The notes under the pieces are model-generated. The model was not told the origin of the DNA, did no database searches, and saw only the letters and a program-made list of their open reading frames with translations. Made by a program: the position numbers and the translations under genes. Positions 1-11,318 of a stretch of DNA of 64,000 nt are shown here, piece after piece. Source of the stretch: Clarkia xantiana subsp. parviflora (lineage: Eukaryota > Streptophyta > Magnoliopsida > Myrtales > Onagraceae); contig JAPTYO010000010.1 in NCBI GenBank assembly GCA_036873135.1, forward strand, positions 21,135,772 through 21,199,771, given 5' to 3'. Position 1 is the first letter of the stretch; the number at the start of each line of letters is the position of its first letter.

Positions 1-300
1 TCTTTTTGTCCATGATGTTTGACGACTTTTGTGTTTTAGTCCATAATGTTTTTTTTTTTGCCAAGTTTTAGTCTCATATGTTTGCATATTTTCTCATTTT
101 GGTCTTTCCGTTACATTCCGTCCATATTTTCCGTTAAGTAACATGTGCAAGTCACGTGATCTACCCTAAACTTTTAATTTTGTTCAATTTAGTCCATCTA
201 TTAATTTTCTAACTCTTTTTTTGTTCAATTTAGTCCCAAAGTTTTAAATTGACCCCAAATTGGACAACTAGGTCCAATTGACCTAGCCCTGGGCTAAACC
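1..300. mobile_element. Partial GGGTTAA-type fold-back element (one arm)
   Basis: This opening stretch has the arm sequence of the fold-back family found complete at 8222-8747 and 28528-29134: a 'tccatgatgtttgacgac' start, a run of T, 'catatgtttgcatatttt', 'ccgttacattccgtcc', and the paired motif ACATGTGCAA/GTCACGTGAT at 141-160. The outer terminus lies before base 1 and I found no matching inverted arm downstream, so only one arm is present. Classification rests on resemblance to the complete copies. Confidence 0.6.
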
Positions 301-951
301 CAATGTGGCGTATCCAGCGGATTTCGAACTTGGTTCTCCCCAATGTGGCGTATCCAACGAATTCCTCGTGAAGGGCATTCGCTTTACCAGTTAGTCCAAA
401 CATTCTTGAGTTGCATGTTTTGTTTATAATGCTTTTGTATATATTTTTTTTGAATAAATATATACTGTCATTTAAATAGTTATATATAATTTTAGATATG
501 CACTAATACATTTGAACTACATACAGATTAAATATAAGTTGTTAGAGCATCCACAATGTCATTACTTAAATTGTTTTCCTTAAAAGTGCCACGTAGGATG
601 TGTGGTTTTAAGGAATACATACATTTATGTAATGCCTAAATAATAGTAGGTCCACAGTGGTTTTACTTAACCATTTTACTTAAACATTTTTTATTATTAG
701 ATTTTAACTACCAATTTAAAAAGTAATTAATAATTACAAGCTTAATAATTGTGTCGTTTAAGTTATCTACATATATATAAAACGTTGTTTAATATGTTGG
801 CCATAATAAATATACTTGATTATATGAATTTGTTCACAAACGTCATTGACTGATTGACCTCTCCGTTGCTCCACTCCCCGCCGACTAAAACATTGTTTGT
901 ATATATATATATATAAAATAGAATAATTGAACTAAGTATATATATATATAT

Positions 952-1517
952 TGTAAGCATGTGGTGACGTGGCGCCGTAATTGGTAGCCCGTCAAGGAAA
1001 TTACCTAAGTTAATTAAGTAATTGTCACATTAGGTTAATTGGGTCAGACCTAATCCCTAATTGACATGGGAGGCCCAAAATTGGCCTCCCCCTTAATTAG
1101 CATGGTTCGGCCGAACCATGTACCACATTGGTTGGAGTGGACTTTTGTCCACTCCACCAATGCTATATATAGGGGGTCTCCTAAGGGGTTTAACACATCA
1201 ATCAAATTAAGAAGTCTCTCCATTGATGAACTTGAGAGAAACCCTCTCACCCTTAGTTGAGATTTTCGGTGCACATCAGTCCGATGTTCTGTCCCCGTTG
1301 AAGAATCGATCAGAGGTTTTGTTGTGGAGCTTATACCGCGTAGGACTTCTTCTCACGAAGAATTTGTACGGGTTCCGACCGAAGGATCAGAACTCCCTCC
1401 ACAACGTTCTTGGGCAGGAAAGCTATTGAGGTATGTGTACATTATTCCGCTGCATAATTAGATTACTTACTAGTACACGTTTAGCATTCCGTAGTATTAC
1501 GTCCCCGTAATCCAACA
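952..1517. mobile_element. Solo LTR (566 bp) inside a MITE
   Basis: The segment begins TGTAAGCATG and ends ATCCAACA, so it has TG...CA termini, with TATAT on both sides (947-951 and 1518-1522). The flanks are AT repeats, so the duplication alone is weak evidence. Inside are a TATA box (1163-1172) and a leader-like stretch, as expected for an LTR, and no coding frame. No partner LTR or pol gene lies nearby, so it is probably the product of LTR-LTR recombination. Confidence 0.55.
1163..1172 (+). promoter_or_regulatory. TATA box of the solo LTR
   Basis: CTATATATAG followed by GGGGTCTCC sits about 210 bases into the solo LTR and would drive rightward transcription. It is the only clear core promoter signal in this stretch. 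Confidence 0.45.
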
Positions 1518-1687
1518 TATATATATATATATATATATTCAAAAGTTGTGTTATTGAACTATATAAAATATATATAATCTTACATGTGCAAATATCTTAG
1601 TCGTATATATAAAACGTGTATATATATACGCTATATATATTATATATATAAAACTAAGATATCTGCTATATATATAACTAAGATGTC

Positions 1688-1860
1688 TACGGAACGACTG
1701 AAATAAAAAGCTGGGCGGAAGGAATGGAAGAAAAAGTGGGTTTGAAAAAAAAAAACTGGATAATTAATTTATATATCTACATAACGACTGAAATAAAAAG
1801 CTGGGCGGAAGGAATGGAAGAAAAAATGGGTTTGGAAAAAAAAAACGGGATAGTTAATTT
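1688..1860 (+). repeat. Tandem duplication, unit about 95 bp
   Basis: A block reading 'aacgactgaaataaaaagct', then 'gggcggaaggaatggaagaaaaa', then an A-run occurs at about 1692-1762 and again at about 1787-1850 with few changes. It lies inside the Harbinger MITE and probably reflects slippage or unequal exchange. No coding role is seen. Confidence 0.7.
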
Positions 1861-2428
1861 TATGTGATGAAGTGTCAACATAAAACATTCCTTAAATTTA
1901 AAGAATGCTTTATGTAAAAATATAAATTTACGTGTGGGTCCCATTTTTAAGGACTACTATGTAAAACTAATGTAGAGAGTTTTTTTACTTTACGTAAATA
2001 AACACGTAGAATCCACTTTTACGTAATCCTTACGTAATACCAATGTGGATGCTCTTAAATAGTATATACATAAGCATAACGTTCATATCTAATATTGCAC
2101 CACTTTTATATTTAAATAGGGGTGCAACATTTTTTTTCCATAGAAGGAATGCAAAATTTATATACATTAATTTCTATAAAATTAAGGACGTGCAGTTGCA
2201 ATCCTTAACTATACATGACAGTACTGTTAGTTTCAGATAAGTTAACCAGTCGAGCCTAGCGAGAGGGGGCGAGAGTCTCCCTTATCCACAAACAAAACAA
2301 AATATCTATTCACTTGGGTTTTAGAATGTGAATAAGCACTTGTTTCTGTTTGTCTAGATCTCTCGGACTAAGCTCAAGGCCCGTGTTCTATTAAAAGTTG
2401 TGTGCGTGCCATGTGCTATTATTATAAA

Positions 2429-2962
2429 GGGTTAAGAACTATAAACTGTCCGAGGTTTGCCCAATATTAAAATTTGGTGTTCGAAGTTTAAAATGTTAAA
2501 ATGTAATGTCTCAGGTTTCATTTTTGTTGAAATTTGGTGTCTCGGTGTGATTACTTTAGAGAACCAAATCCCGGCGAAGCTGATTGTCTAATTCAAGCAC
2601 CCATGCACGCTCCATTCTCCTCACATTGCCGGGACCGTCACTTAAGAAGTTGACCACATCCGCGAAGTAAATCAAACTTCGTTGTCGTTGGAAAGTGCTC
2701 AACACCACTTTGCTGGAAACATTTTCTCTTGAAAGTTTAAGTTTTTGGGGGGAAGTTTGACGATTTTCAAAAAAGTAAAGACTGATGGATTATGAGTGTG
2801 TAAGTGGATTGATGAAAATGATTGAAATGAGAGAAAAAAACGCGTAGAGACACCAAATTTCAACAAAAATGAAACCTGAGACACTCCATTTTAACATTTT
2901 AAATTTCAGACACCAAATTTTAACATTGGGCAAACCTTGGACAGTTTATAGGTTCTTAACCC
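2429..2962. mobile_element. Fold-back element A (GGGTTAA ends, Mutator-like)
   Basis: The 534-bp element starts GGGTTAAGAACTATAAACTG and ends with the inverted copy CAGTTTATAGGTTCTTAACCC. The arms are long and imperfect ('aaatttggtgtc' inverted as 'gacaccaaattt'). It is flanked by an exact 9-bp direct repeat, TATTATAAA (2420-2428 and 2963-2971), which points to Mutator-type insertion. It has no coding capacity. Unlike the other copies I do not see the paired CACGTG motif. Confidence 0.8.
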
Positions 2963-2971
2963 TATTATAAA

Positions 2972-4700
2972 TAAGCTATTCAAGTCGTATTTTACGTGAT
3001 ATAATAATTTTTCGTTTTCTCATTATAAATATAAATAATATTATATATTTTTAAATTATAAAAATATACATTGCCCAGGGATATATAAATTCTCTAATTT
3101 ATTTATTAGAATTTATTAAAATCAAGTCAACTTAATTATATATAATATAAAATTAATTATATTTATTAGAAATTCTCCAATTTATTAGTTTTTTTAATAA
3201 TATTTATCATTTATATTTCAATTATACAATATAAAAATTAAGTATATGTGTTTGATAAAATGAATTTTCAAAATACATGGATCGATAATAAAAGTGAATA
3301 TCAACTGTTATATTGTTAATTAATATTTTTTAAATCATTTAATATTTTATAAAATCCAATATATTCATAAATAAAATAAAATTATTAGAAAAAATAGTTA
3401 TATTAGTAGTAATAACAATCATGTATGTTCAACTACACAAATCATTTTGTTTATTCGAACAAATGTGTCCCTCCTAAAAAGATTATTCCAAAATAAATGG
3501 GCTATTTAGAAGTATATAATTTTTTTTATGATGCATGTGCATTCTTTTCATGTGCTAAATTTTTTATGTTACATGCATAATTATAACTATGTACATGATG
3601 GTAACACATGACTATTATTTTCATGAAATTGATATGTAATAGACTTAGTTATCATGAATTCAGTAATCAATTTATTTTTAATAAAAAATATTAATGTGAA
3701 TTTTATTATTGTATATAAAATTTATTAAATGAAATGGATTCAATAATAAAATTATAAATTTACATTAGAAATTAGGTGAGATGGATAAAACTTTGTAACA
3801 TACTTTGAAAATGAAAATGAATGAGAGCTTTTAAAGATTTTCAACTAAGGCACATGGCCTACCACATATGCATGAAAGGTGTATATATGACATGAATCAA
3901 CTAGATATAATAAAATTGACATTAAAAATGAAAAGATGATTTTAAAAACTTGTCATAATTATATGTAACTTATCTAAATTATATAGGATATAGGTAGATA
4001 TAAGATTATATTGTCGACAATAAATATTTTCAATTTCCATAACACGAACCTGACATGTATGCAATATGGTTCAGTAGCATTAACTTGTTTTTATCATGTA
4101 ACATTGTTTCTATTAGTATATAAATAATGACAAGGGATAACAATTGTCCATTTTGTTATACCTTGAATCGTCGTCATGTGTGAAATGAATGACTCTGATA
4201 CCTTCTATATATATATATATATAATATCATTATTATACATAACAAATGAGTCATGTTTAAAAAATTAGATATATATATATGAATGGATGGAGCTAATTTT
4301 TTTTTTTCAAGGGCAAGAATTGAGATAGGACAACTAATTAGTATAAATAAAATATGAAGTACATAAAAATAAAGTTTTAAAATATCAAACTGATAATAAT
4401 TACAAAAAATTAATAGAGGGCAATTCACCATTTTCGTCCGTACCTACATCTATGGATGAAAATTGAAAATGGGTAAAACTTGAAACAACTAAAAATTCGA
4501 GAGCTAATTGCAATAAAAAGAATATTGAGTTTTGACTTGGCACATTAACTTAAATAAACTAAGGTTAACGATATAATATTTTGTAGTGATTCAAAACTTG
4601 ATCCGTTAATTAAAAATCCCAGTTGAAATTTTATTTGAGTTTTGAGATTGAAAAACTATTTGCAACTAACACTTTATCTATTACGGTCAACGGTTTAACT
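2972..4700. other. AT-rich intergenic stretch, no gene seen
   Basis: The sequence is very AT-rich with many ATAT runs. Short frames on either strand show no codon structure, domain or splice context that I recognise. It leads into the promoter and 5' UTR of the PPR gene, whose leader contains a T/C-rich stretch near 4750-4905. Confidence 0.6.
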
Positions 4701-4905
4701 TTGTAGAAAAAAAACTTCATTTGTTCATATATTTAAAAAAAAAAAAAACACATCTCTCTTGCACCAGTAGCACACTACTACTAAACCCAGCTTGCTTAGG
4801 GTTTATCAGAGTTAGTCATTCTAATTGCCTCCTGCTCTCTTCTCTTCTTGCTCTGAGGAAGATCCATTTCCCTCTACTAGCGCTGCTTCAGACCAGCAAA
4901 TTATC

Positions 4906-7753
4906 ATGTGGGCGCTTCGTCGAGCTTCTAATCCTATCAAGTAATGCTTTCTCCTTTTGTTACTGTCCCCTCTTCTATTTGTATTGCTAGGTCGTCTGAT
5001 TTTTTTCTTTCACTAGCTTCGTCTATGTCTCTTTCACTGCATCTGTCTGTAGAGGTCCTATGACGTAGATAGAGGTGGAATTGTGATTTATTATCAATTT
5101 TCAACTGTTCTCAGCCAAAGATTCTAGTTTAACTAAGGTTCAATGGTGATGTGAGACTTTCCAAGCAATGATTCATGATTGCGCCTCGTTGTGATTCGCG
5201 GGTCCTAGATATTCGGATTTCTACTTTGATATTGGCATTAGTGGTCTAAAGAATTGTTCTGATCTGCTCCTTTTTCTTTTTTTTTTTTCAACTCCTTATA
5301 TGCACAACACAAAGGTTACTTCTTGAATATCCTCTGATTCATCTTTTCCATTAGTTGATGGTGGAGGTTACTTTCTCCATTTTAAGTTCTAAGTAATTTC
5401 TTCTTCTGTCCCCAGAAATCGCAGTCTCAGTAGAGGAGTTGCTTGCACCCATATTGCTAAATCAGAGTCCCCCGACATCTATGCGGCAGGCAGCGATTTC
5501 ATGTTAAAGTCTCCTTCAATATTGGACACCAGTAGTCCATCTTTGAAGAGGTTTTTCTCCAAAGAAAGTAGTTCGTCCCGACTGTTCGTGGCCAAGTTTG
5601 GTTTCTCTTCACAATCTGGTGCAAGTAACAGTAAGGATGAAGATGATTTGGAAGATGGATTCGCTGAACTTGAAGCACCACTGAGTTCTAAAGCTATTTC
5701 TGAGTCCATTGCTGATAGTGACAATGAACTGTCATTTGAGTCAGAGCTATGTGATGATATTGTTGATGAAGTATCTCCTGAAAATGATTTGGACTTAATA
5801 GAAAATGAAGTGGATACTGAGAAAAAATCATCAAGAAAAGCCCCATCAATTCTGTTCAAGGCCATTTCTGCAGATCTAAGTCGTTCAGTTGCAGACATTC
5901 TCGATAAGTGGGTTGAAGAAGGGAACGACTTGAACCGTAATGAGATCTGGTTGGCTTTCATCAATCTTCGTAAGCGTACTATGTTTGTGAAGGCCCTACA
6001 GGTATTTCCCTTACTTTGGGTCCTCATTTTTTATTTTCAGGGTGCTATTTCATTTCAATTTCATTGTGTAAATCTTGTAAAGAACTTGGTCATTTATAAA
6101 AAAACTTTGTAGCTCGGTGTTGGTTAGTATGTGTAACTACATCAAGGTGTAAAAGTGTTTTGGAGTGATAACTTACTGCTGGATTAGCCGTCAATGAATA
6201 TATATATGTCATGCTCAACAGTCTTTTATTCTTGCAAGGAGTGTCTTGTTTAGTTCTCTATTCTTGCTTGGAAGTTGTTACTAATTTTCTGTTTTCTAGA
6301 ATTAGAACTAGACAAATGGTAATTTAGGAGAAAATTTTAGCTCTGGCAATGAACATCAGTTTCGGTTAATGTTGGATTGTTTTACTTCCTCTGTCCTCAT
6401 TGAATTTTGTAGGTATTGGCTGGCTACACATTTTGTTTACCACATTTGTATTAATTTCTCATTCATGAATTTTGCAATTTTTGTCAGCTCTCTGAATGGT
6501 TAGAGAAGCATGATGAGTATGAATTTGTTGAGAAAGATTATGCATCCCGTGTGGACCTAATTGCCAAGGTACGTGGCTCAGCTGCAGCAGAGGCATACAT
6601 TGAAAAGATACCAGAATGTTTCAGAGGGGAAGTTGTATACAGGACATTGCTAGCGAATAGCATCCGTGGCAGCAGTCCTAGTAAAGCAGAAGAGATATTC
6701 AACAAAATGAGGGACCTAAAGTTCCCTGTTACATCCTTTGCTTGCAATCAGTTGCTCCTCCTGTACAAGCGAATCAACAGGAAGAAGATTGCTGATGTAC
6801 TGTTGTTGATGGAGAAAGAGGATGTTAAGCCAACCCTATTCACTTATAGACTTCTAATAGACATCAAAGGCCAATCAAATGACCTTGAGGGCATGGATGA
6901 GGTAGTGGAGAGCATGAAGGGTGAAGGCATTGAGGCCGATTTCGTCACACAAGCAATCATAGCCAAGCACTATATTGCTGGGGGTGAGAAAGACAAGGGG
7001 GAAGCTCTGTTGAAGGAGATGGAGGGTGGTGATCTTGAGAAACACAGGGTAGCCATTCAACTTGTGGTTCCTCTGTATGCAGAGCTTGGAAAGGCGGAGG
7101 AGGTGAGAAGGGTTTGGAAAGCATGCGAGTCGAGGCCAAACTACAGCGAGTTCTTGGCAGCAATTGAAGCCTGGGGAAAGCTCAAGGAGGTTGAAGAAGC
7201 AGAGAGGGTGTTTGATCAGATGCACAAGACATGGAAGAAGCTGTCAGCAAAGCAATATGATAAGCTGTTGAAGGTGTATGCAGACAACAAGATGTTGAGG
7301 AAAGGGAAGGATCTTGTGAAGCAGATGGCAGATAGTGGGTGTCGTGTGGGAGCCCAGCAGTGGGATTCGATTGTGAAGCTGTATGTGGAGAGTGGGGAGG
7401 TGGAGAAGGCTGATTCATTCCTAAACAATGCTGCTGCTGCTGCTGCTGCTGCACAGAAGAATATGATGAAACCCATGTTTAATTCGCTCAGCACCATCAT
7501 GGGTGAGTATGCAAAGAGAGGAGATATCCACAATACGGAGAAGATATTCCAGAGAATGAGGCAGTTTGGTTACACTGCCCGGTTTAGGCAGTATGAGTGT
7601 CTGCTTCAGGCTTATGTCAATGCAAGACTTCCTGCATATGGAATGAGGCAGAGACTACAGGCAGATGGGATTTTCCCCAGTAAAGCTTTATCAACGCTTT
7701 TATCGCTGGCTGATCCTTTCAAGAGAACTCCCATGTCACATCTCTTGGACTGA
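4906..7753 (+). CDS. P-class pentatricopeptide repeat protein, probably mitochondrial
   Basis: This is an organellar RNA-binding protein, 628 aa by my join of exons 4906-4940, 5416-6001 and 6488-7753; all junctions are GT-AG and stay in frame. I chose the ATG at 4906 because it gives MWALRRAS..., a basic, Ser/Arg-rich start like a mitochondrial presequence, and spliced in frame to exon 2; the ATG at 5501 is internal. Residues to about 200 are acidic and Ser-rich. After that come degenerate 35-residue PPR motifs (for example around 'PTLFTYRLLIDIKGQ'), with no E/DYW tail, so P class. The layout recalls the Arabidopsis PPR596 (At1g80270) group, which acts in mitochondrial RNA processing; that assignment is from memory of the family. 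An eight-Ala run from a GCTGCT repeat lies near residue 522. Confidence 0.87.
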
Positions 7754-8074
7754 CTACTTTGCCATTGATTCTTTCTTCTTCATAATATGCTATGCTATGC
7801 TAGCAGTAAGGAGGTATCAGTTCAGTTATTTCGGGATACTTATTTGATCTGAGATTGATTGATTGATAAGTTGTTAGGTAAACGTCATCAATTATCATGT
7901 AAAGAAAAGTATCAACGTCCTTTGATAGGATAAGCAAGCCTCTTCTGTTTTTTTAATGTTTTTATTATTTGGAGATTTTAGAATGAAATGAATGAAGGAA
8001 TAATTCCTTTCTCCTCTTTTATTTTTGGTTAATACGTTTGGTCACTTTTGATTTTTGGTGCAACATATTTTTTA
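7754..8074 (+). other. 3' UTR and flank of the PPR gene
   Basis: This is AT-rich sequence after the stop codon with several AATGAA/AATAAT-like stretches near 7980-8010 that could direct polyadenylation. It ends at the target duplication of fold-back element B. Confidence 0.45.
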
Positions 8075-8221
8075 GGGTTAATAATTTACGAAATGTCTGA
8101 AATTTGACCCATACTAACCGAAGAGGTCTGAAGTTTTGAAGTTTTAAAAGTTAATTTGGAAGGTCTGAAGTTTCCACTTTGTTGATATTTGGTTTTCTGT
8201 CCATTTTTAAGGTTAAATTTA

Positions 8222-8747
8222 GGGTTAATAGGTCTTTTGGTCCATGATGTTTAACAACTTTTGGGTTTTGGTCAATGATGTTTTTTTTTTACCTAGTTTT
8301 GGTACCATATGTTTGCATATTTTTTCTAGTTTTGGTCTAACCGTTACATTCTGTCCATTTTTTGACATGTTCAAGCCACATGATCCACTCTAAACTTTAA
8401 ATTTAGTCCCTCTAATACTTTCTTAACCTTTTTTTTTGTTCAATTTAGTCCCGAAGTTTCAAAATTGACTCCAATTGGACAATATGTCCAATTGAATTTT
8501 TGAAACTTCGGGACTAAACTGAATAAAAAAAGGTTAGGAAAGTATTAGAGAGACTAAATTAAACAAAATTGAAAGCTTAGGGTGGATCACGTGACTTGAA
8601 CATGTCAAAAAATGGACGGAATGTAACGGTTAGACCAAAACTAGAAAAAACTGCAAACATATGGTACCAAAACTAGGTAAAAAAAAAACATCATTGACCA
8701 AAACCCAAAAGTTGTCAAACATTATGGACCAAAAGACCTGTTAACCC
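8222..8747. mobile_element. Fold-back element C nested in B
   Basis: It runs from GGGTTAATAGGTCTTTTGG to CCAAAAGACCTGTTAACCC and is close to a perfect long inverted repeat over its 526 bp. The 9-bp flanks TTAAATTTA are exact (8213-8221 and 8748-8756). Paired ACATGTTCAAG/CCACATGAT and ATCACGTGACTTGAACATGT motifs lie at 8365-8384 and 8586-8605. It is non-coding. Confidence 0.88.
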
Positions 8748-8763
8748 TTAAATTTAACATAAT

Positions 8764-9315
8764 TAGGGCTGAGCAAGAAGCCCGAAAAGCCCGAAGGCCC
8801 GAAAATCCCGAGCCCGTCCCGAAAATCTCGTCCCGAGATGTAGCCCGGTCGGGTGGGATTTTTCTTCTCAAGTCGGGCTCGGGCTTTTTCTTAAAAAGTC
8901 CGAAAGTCCCGAGCCCGCCCGAATATATGTATATATTATATATATTTAAGTTTAACCTAAGTCTACTAACTATAGTTTAAGTAACTTTACTATAGTTAAA
9001 ATAAAAAAATCCTAGAATTAGACTATGGATGATGTTTGAACTTATTGAATTTTGTATTGATGTGTTGAACTTGCATGTATTTGAAATGGATGGACCTCAT
9101 ATTAAGATTTTTTTTTTTTTTTAAATTTTTTTTAATTTTTTGGTTCAAATTCGGGCTAGCCCGAGCCCGAGCCCGAGCCCGAATCCCGATGTCCCGACTC
9201 GGGCGGGACATTTCCTTTAGGTTCGGGCTCGGGCTCGGGCCAAAATATGAGTCCCGAAATTTTCGGGCTCGGGCTCAGGCAAAAGCCCGCCCGTCCCGTC
9301 CCGAGCTCACCCCTA
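8764..9315. mobile_element. hAT-type MITE (552 bp) with AGCCCG subterminal repeats
   Basis: The termini are TAGGGCTGAGC and GCTCACCCCTA, inverted with one mismatch, flanked by an exact 8-bp direct repeat AACATAAT (8756-8763 and 9316-9323), the hAT signature. Both subterminal regions are packed with GCCCGA/TCGGGC units, probably transposase-binding repeats. It belongs with 51147-52035 and 60519-61218. Frames across the repeats are artefacts. Confidence 0.88.
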
Positions 9316-10241
9316 AACATAATAGTCTGAAATGACACTTTTGCCATTTTTAATATTTTGTTTTATTTAATACGTTATTCGAGGAAATGTACAATGACAA
9401 AATTACCCCTGATATCAAATTAAGAATTGAAACCCTATTTTTTATTTTGTTCAATTTAGTCCTCAAATTTATATTCTTAAGTTTTGATTTTTACAATTGA
9501 GTTCCTATTGTTTTCTCCGTCACCGCACAAGTCCACCGGCCACCACCCGAGGCCGCCGATCACCACCCAAGGCCGACGATGACCACCAATCGAGTCGGCC
9601 ACCACCCCAATTGGTGGTGGTCGGTCACAGTCAGTGGCGTTCGGGCCACATAGGGCTCCGAGCACCTGGCCCCGATTGAGCCACAGAGGGCTCAGTCGGA
9701 GCCCTCTGTGGCCCCGATTAGGGTGGCGACCACCATCGACCGGGGACGTCCACCACCAATTGGGGTGCCACGATTTGGTGGTGGCTGGCCCGATTGGTGG
9801 TCATCGTCGGCCTTGGCTGGTGGTCGGCGGCCGCGGGTGGTGGTCGGCGGCCGCGGGTGGTGGCCGGCCACGGTTGGGGCATTTTTATCTTTTCTTTTCA
9901 AGCATGTGAGGGGCACACTTTGATAGAAGAGCATTTTTTAGATTTAATTTTATTTCCGGTCACATGCCATGCACGTGACCAATTTCCGTCAGTTTTAACG
10001 GGAAAAATTAACGGAGACCTCTTATATCAACAAAGTTGAAACTTCAGACATTCAAAATTAACTTTTGAAACTTCAGACCTCTCCGGTTAGCATGGGTCAA
10101 ACTTCAGACATTTCATATATTATTAACCCTATTTTTTATATACGTTTGGTATCATACATTTGCAACTTTATCTGTTTTTTGATCGTTAATGTTGACCTAT
10201 ATCACTTACTTTTCCTAGACTTTTAGAATCTATTATATAAT

Positions 10242-10420
10242 GAGAAATTCTTGTATACATCGGTTCCATCAAGTGGCGCTGATGTTTTTCCCCTTCGACT
10301 AATCAAATCGTTGTATGGGGCAAGTGAGAGAGTGGACAAAGACACATGTCACAAATTGATTGGTTGAAGGGGCAACACCTCAGCGCCACGTGGTGGATCT
10401 GATGTACAAAAGAATTTCTC
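10242..10420. mobile_element. Small fold-back MITE (179 bp)
   Basis: GAGAAATTCTTGTATACATC at the left is inverted at the right as GATGTACAAAAGAATTTCTC, and the arms extend about 80 bp ('aagtggcgctgatg' versus 'cagcgccacgtggt'). ATTATATAAT flanks both sides (10232-10241 and 10421-10430). This sequence is itself a palindrome, so it could be a target duplication or part of the arms. Confidence 0.65.
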
Positions 10421-11001
10421 ATTATATAATAATACAAGCAAGATGTGAGAGAACAAGAGGACAAACATGGATGCGCCACTTCAGCGTATTTGGTCACGCG
10501 CGTTTACCCATCACGTGGCTTCAAATTGTGCAGTTCTTCTCACGCGACTCCAATCGTTCAAGAAGCAGACGGTCACAACCAAATTTCTTCCAAGTTCATC
10601 TTCTCAAGTCTTCCGCCTTTCTGCCCGGTCTTCTTCCCTTCAGTTTCAATCGAATTCAATTCGATTAAGTTGATTGGCCCGAGAGGATTGACTGCCCTAA
10701 GAAGTATTTTAGGGGAGGAGCCGGCGGAGGGTGAACAAAAGCAGACGACCGGTTGGAGAAGGCGATGCAGTTGGGTTGGCCGTCAAAGCCGATAATTCTT
10801 CAGTTTTAGGGTGCTTCTCCGTTTCTCCAGTCGCTGCGTGCTCCATTCCTCAAATCAACCAGGCGTTACTTGATTCACCGTTAATTTCCTCTGTTATCAT
10901 TTTTCAAATTGGCAAAAACCATTAACGAATGCCTTACTGCTGTATTAAGATGCTTTGATTACTATGTAACTTTTGACATCTGAAGTATAACTGCATTGTA
11001 G

Positions 11002-11318
11002 GTTTTGGACCGTGTCGAGAGAATGAGACTCCTGGTTGATAAAACTGAGAACTTGCAGTTTTAGGTATACATTTGCGTTTTATAATATCCTTATGATGCA
11101 AGCACAACTGCAAAAATAAATAAAGTACTCAGTATTATGTCATGCCATGTGTTTAGGTTAGCCTTTTCCAAAAGGCAAGGAAGATCGCTATGTAATTGTG
11201 GTTTAAGAATCTGCAGATGAAATTCACAGTGGGTGGAGAAATCCTTGTGATCATCATTATTTTGTGGCTCATTGCATGTGGCGGTTTCAAATGTTTATTG
11301 ATCGATGCACAGAGTTAA
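11002..11318 (+). pseudogene. VAMP727-like R-SNARE, 3' fragment with stops
   Basis: Two exon-like pieces follow good acceptors: 11002-11064 encodes VLDRVERMRLLVDKTENLQF then a TAG, and 11157-11318 encodes VSLFQKARKIAM, a TAA, then LWFKNLQMKF and a hydrophobic tail ending LIACGGFKC. The first matches the R-SNARE helix (consensus DRGEKIELLVDKTENL) and the second the membrane-proximal basic stretch and C-terminal anchor; the TENLQF and CGGFKC wording is closest to plant VAMP727 as I remember it. The N-terminal longin domain is absent. Two in-frame stops and missing exons make it a pseudogene, probably carried inside the Helitron. Confidence 0.72.

Larger units (their letters stand above)
545..2054. 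mobile_element. PIF/Harbinger (Tourist-like) MITE, split by a solo LTR
   Basis: The ends are inverted repeats: GAGCATCCACAATG at 545 and its complement CATTGTGGATGCTC-type end at 2041-2054. The element is flanked by direct TTA repeats (542-544 and 2055-2057), the 3-bp duplication typical of PIF/Harbinger. Removing the solo LTR at 952-1517 and its 5-bp duplication leaves about 939 bp, close to the 920-bp relative at 37473-38392. No transposase frame is visible, so it is non-autonomous. Confidence 0.75.
8075..10129. mobile_element. Fold-back element B (GGGTTAA ends) carrying two nested elements
   Basis: It starts GGGTTAATAATTTACGAAAT and ends with an inverted copy ending TATTAACCC; the inner arms 'gaagaggtctgaagtt' also reappear inverted near 10070. 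The flanking 9-bp repeat TATTTTTTA is exact (8066-8074 and 10130-10138). The 2,055 bp include fold-back C (8222-8747), a hAT MITE (8764-9315) and a GC-rich block (about 9510-9880) rich in CCACCACC/GGTGGTGG and GGCCGCGGGTGGT repeats. Near 9958-9980 is a palindromic GTCACATG...CACGTGAC pair. Short frames over the GC-rich block are open on both strands and look like repeat artefacts. Confidence 0.85.

Noticed and set aside
1050..1430. Overlapping plus and minus frames of 64-74 aa as a gene
   Set aside because: They lie within the solo LTR and show no protein family; the region is better read as LTR promoter and leader.
5479..6027. 182-aa minus-strand frame over PPR exon 2
   Set aside because: The plus strand gives a spliced PPR protein; the Ser-rich minus frame is its shadow.
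7182..7533. Antisense open frames across the PPR exon
   Set aside because: They mirror the coding exon, partly over the GCT/CAG repeat, with no domain or splice context.
9023..9347. Frames rich in Ala-Arg or Pro-Glu
   Set aside because: They are GCCCGA/TCGGGC subterminal repeats of a hAT MITE.
9477..10039. Overlapping GC-rich frames resembling proline/glycine proteins
   Set aside because: They fall in the repeat loop of fold-back B and are open on both strands.
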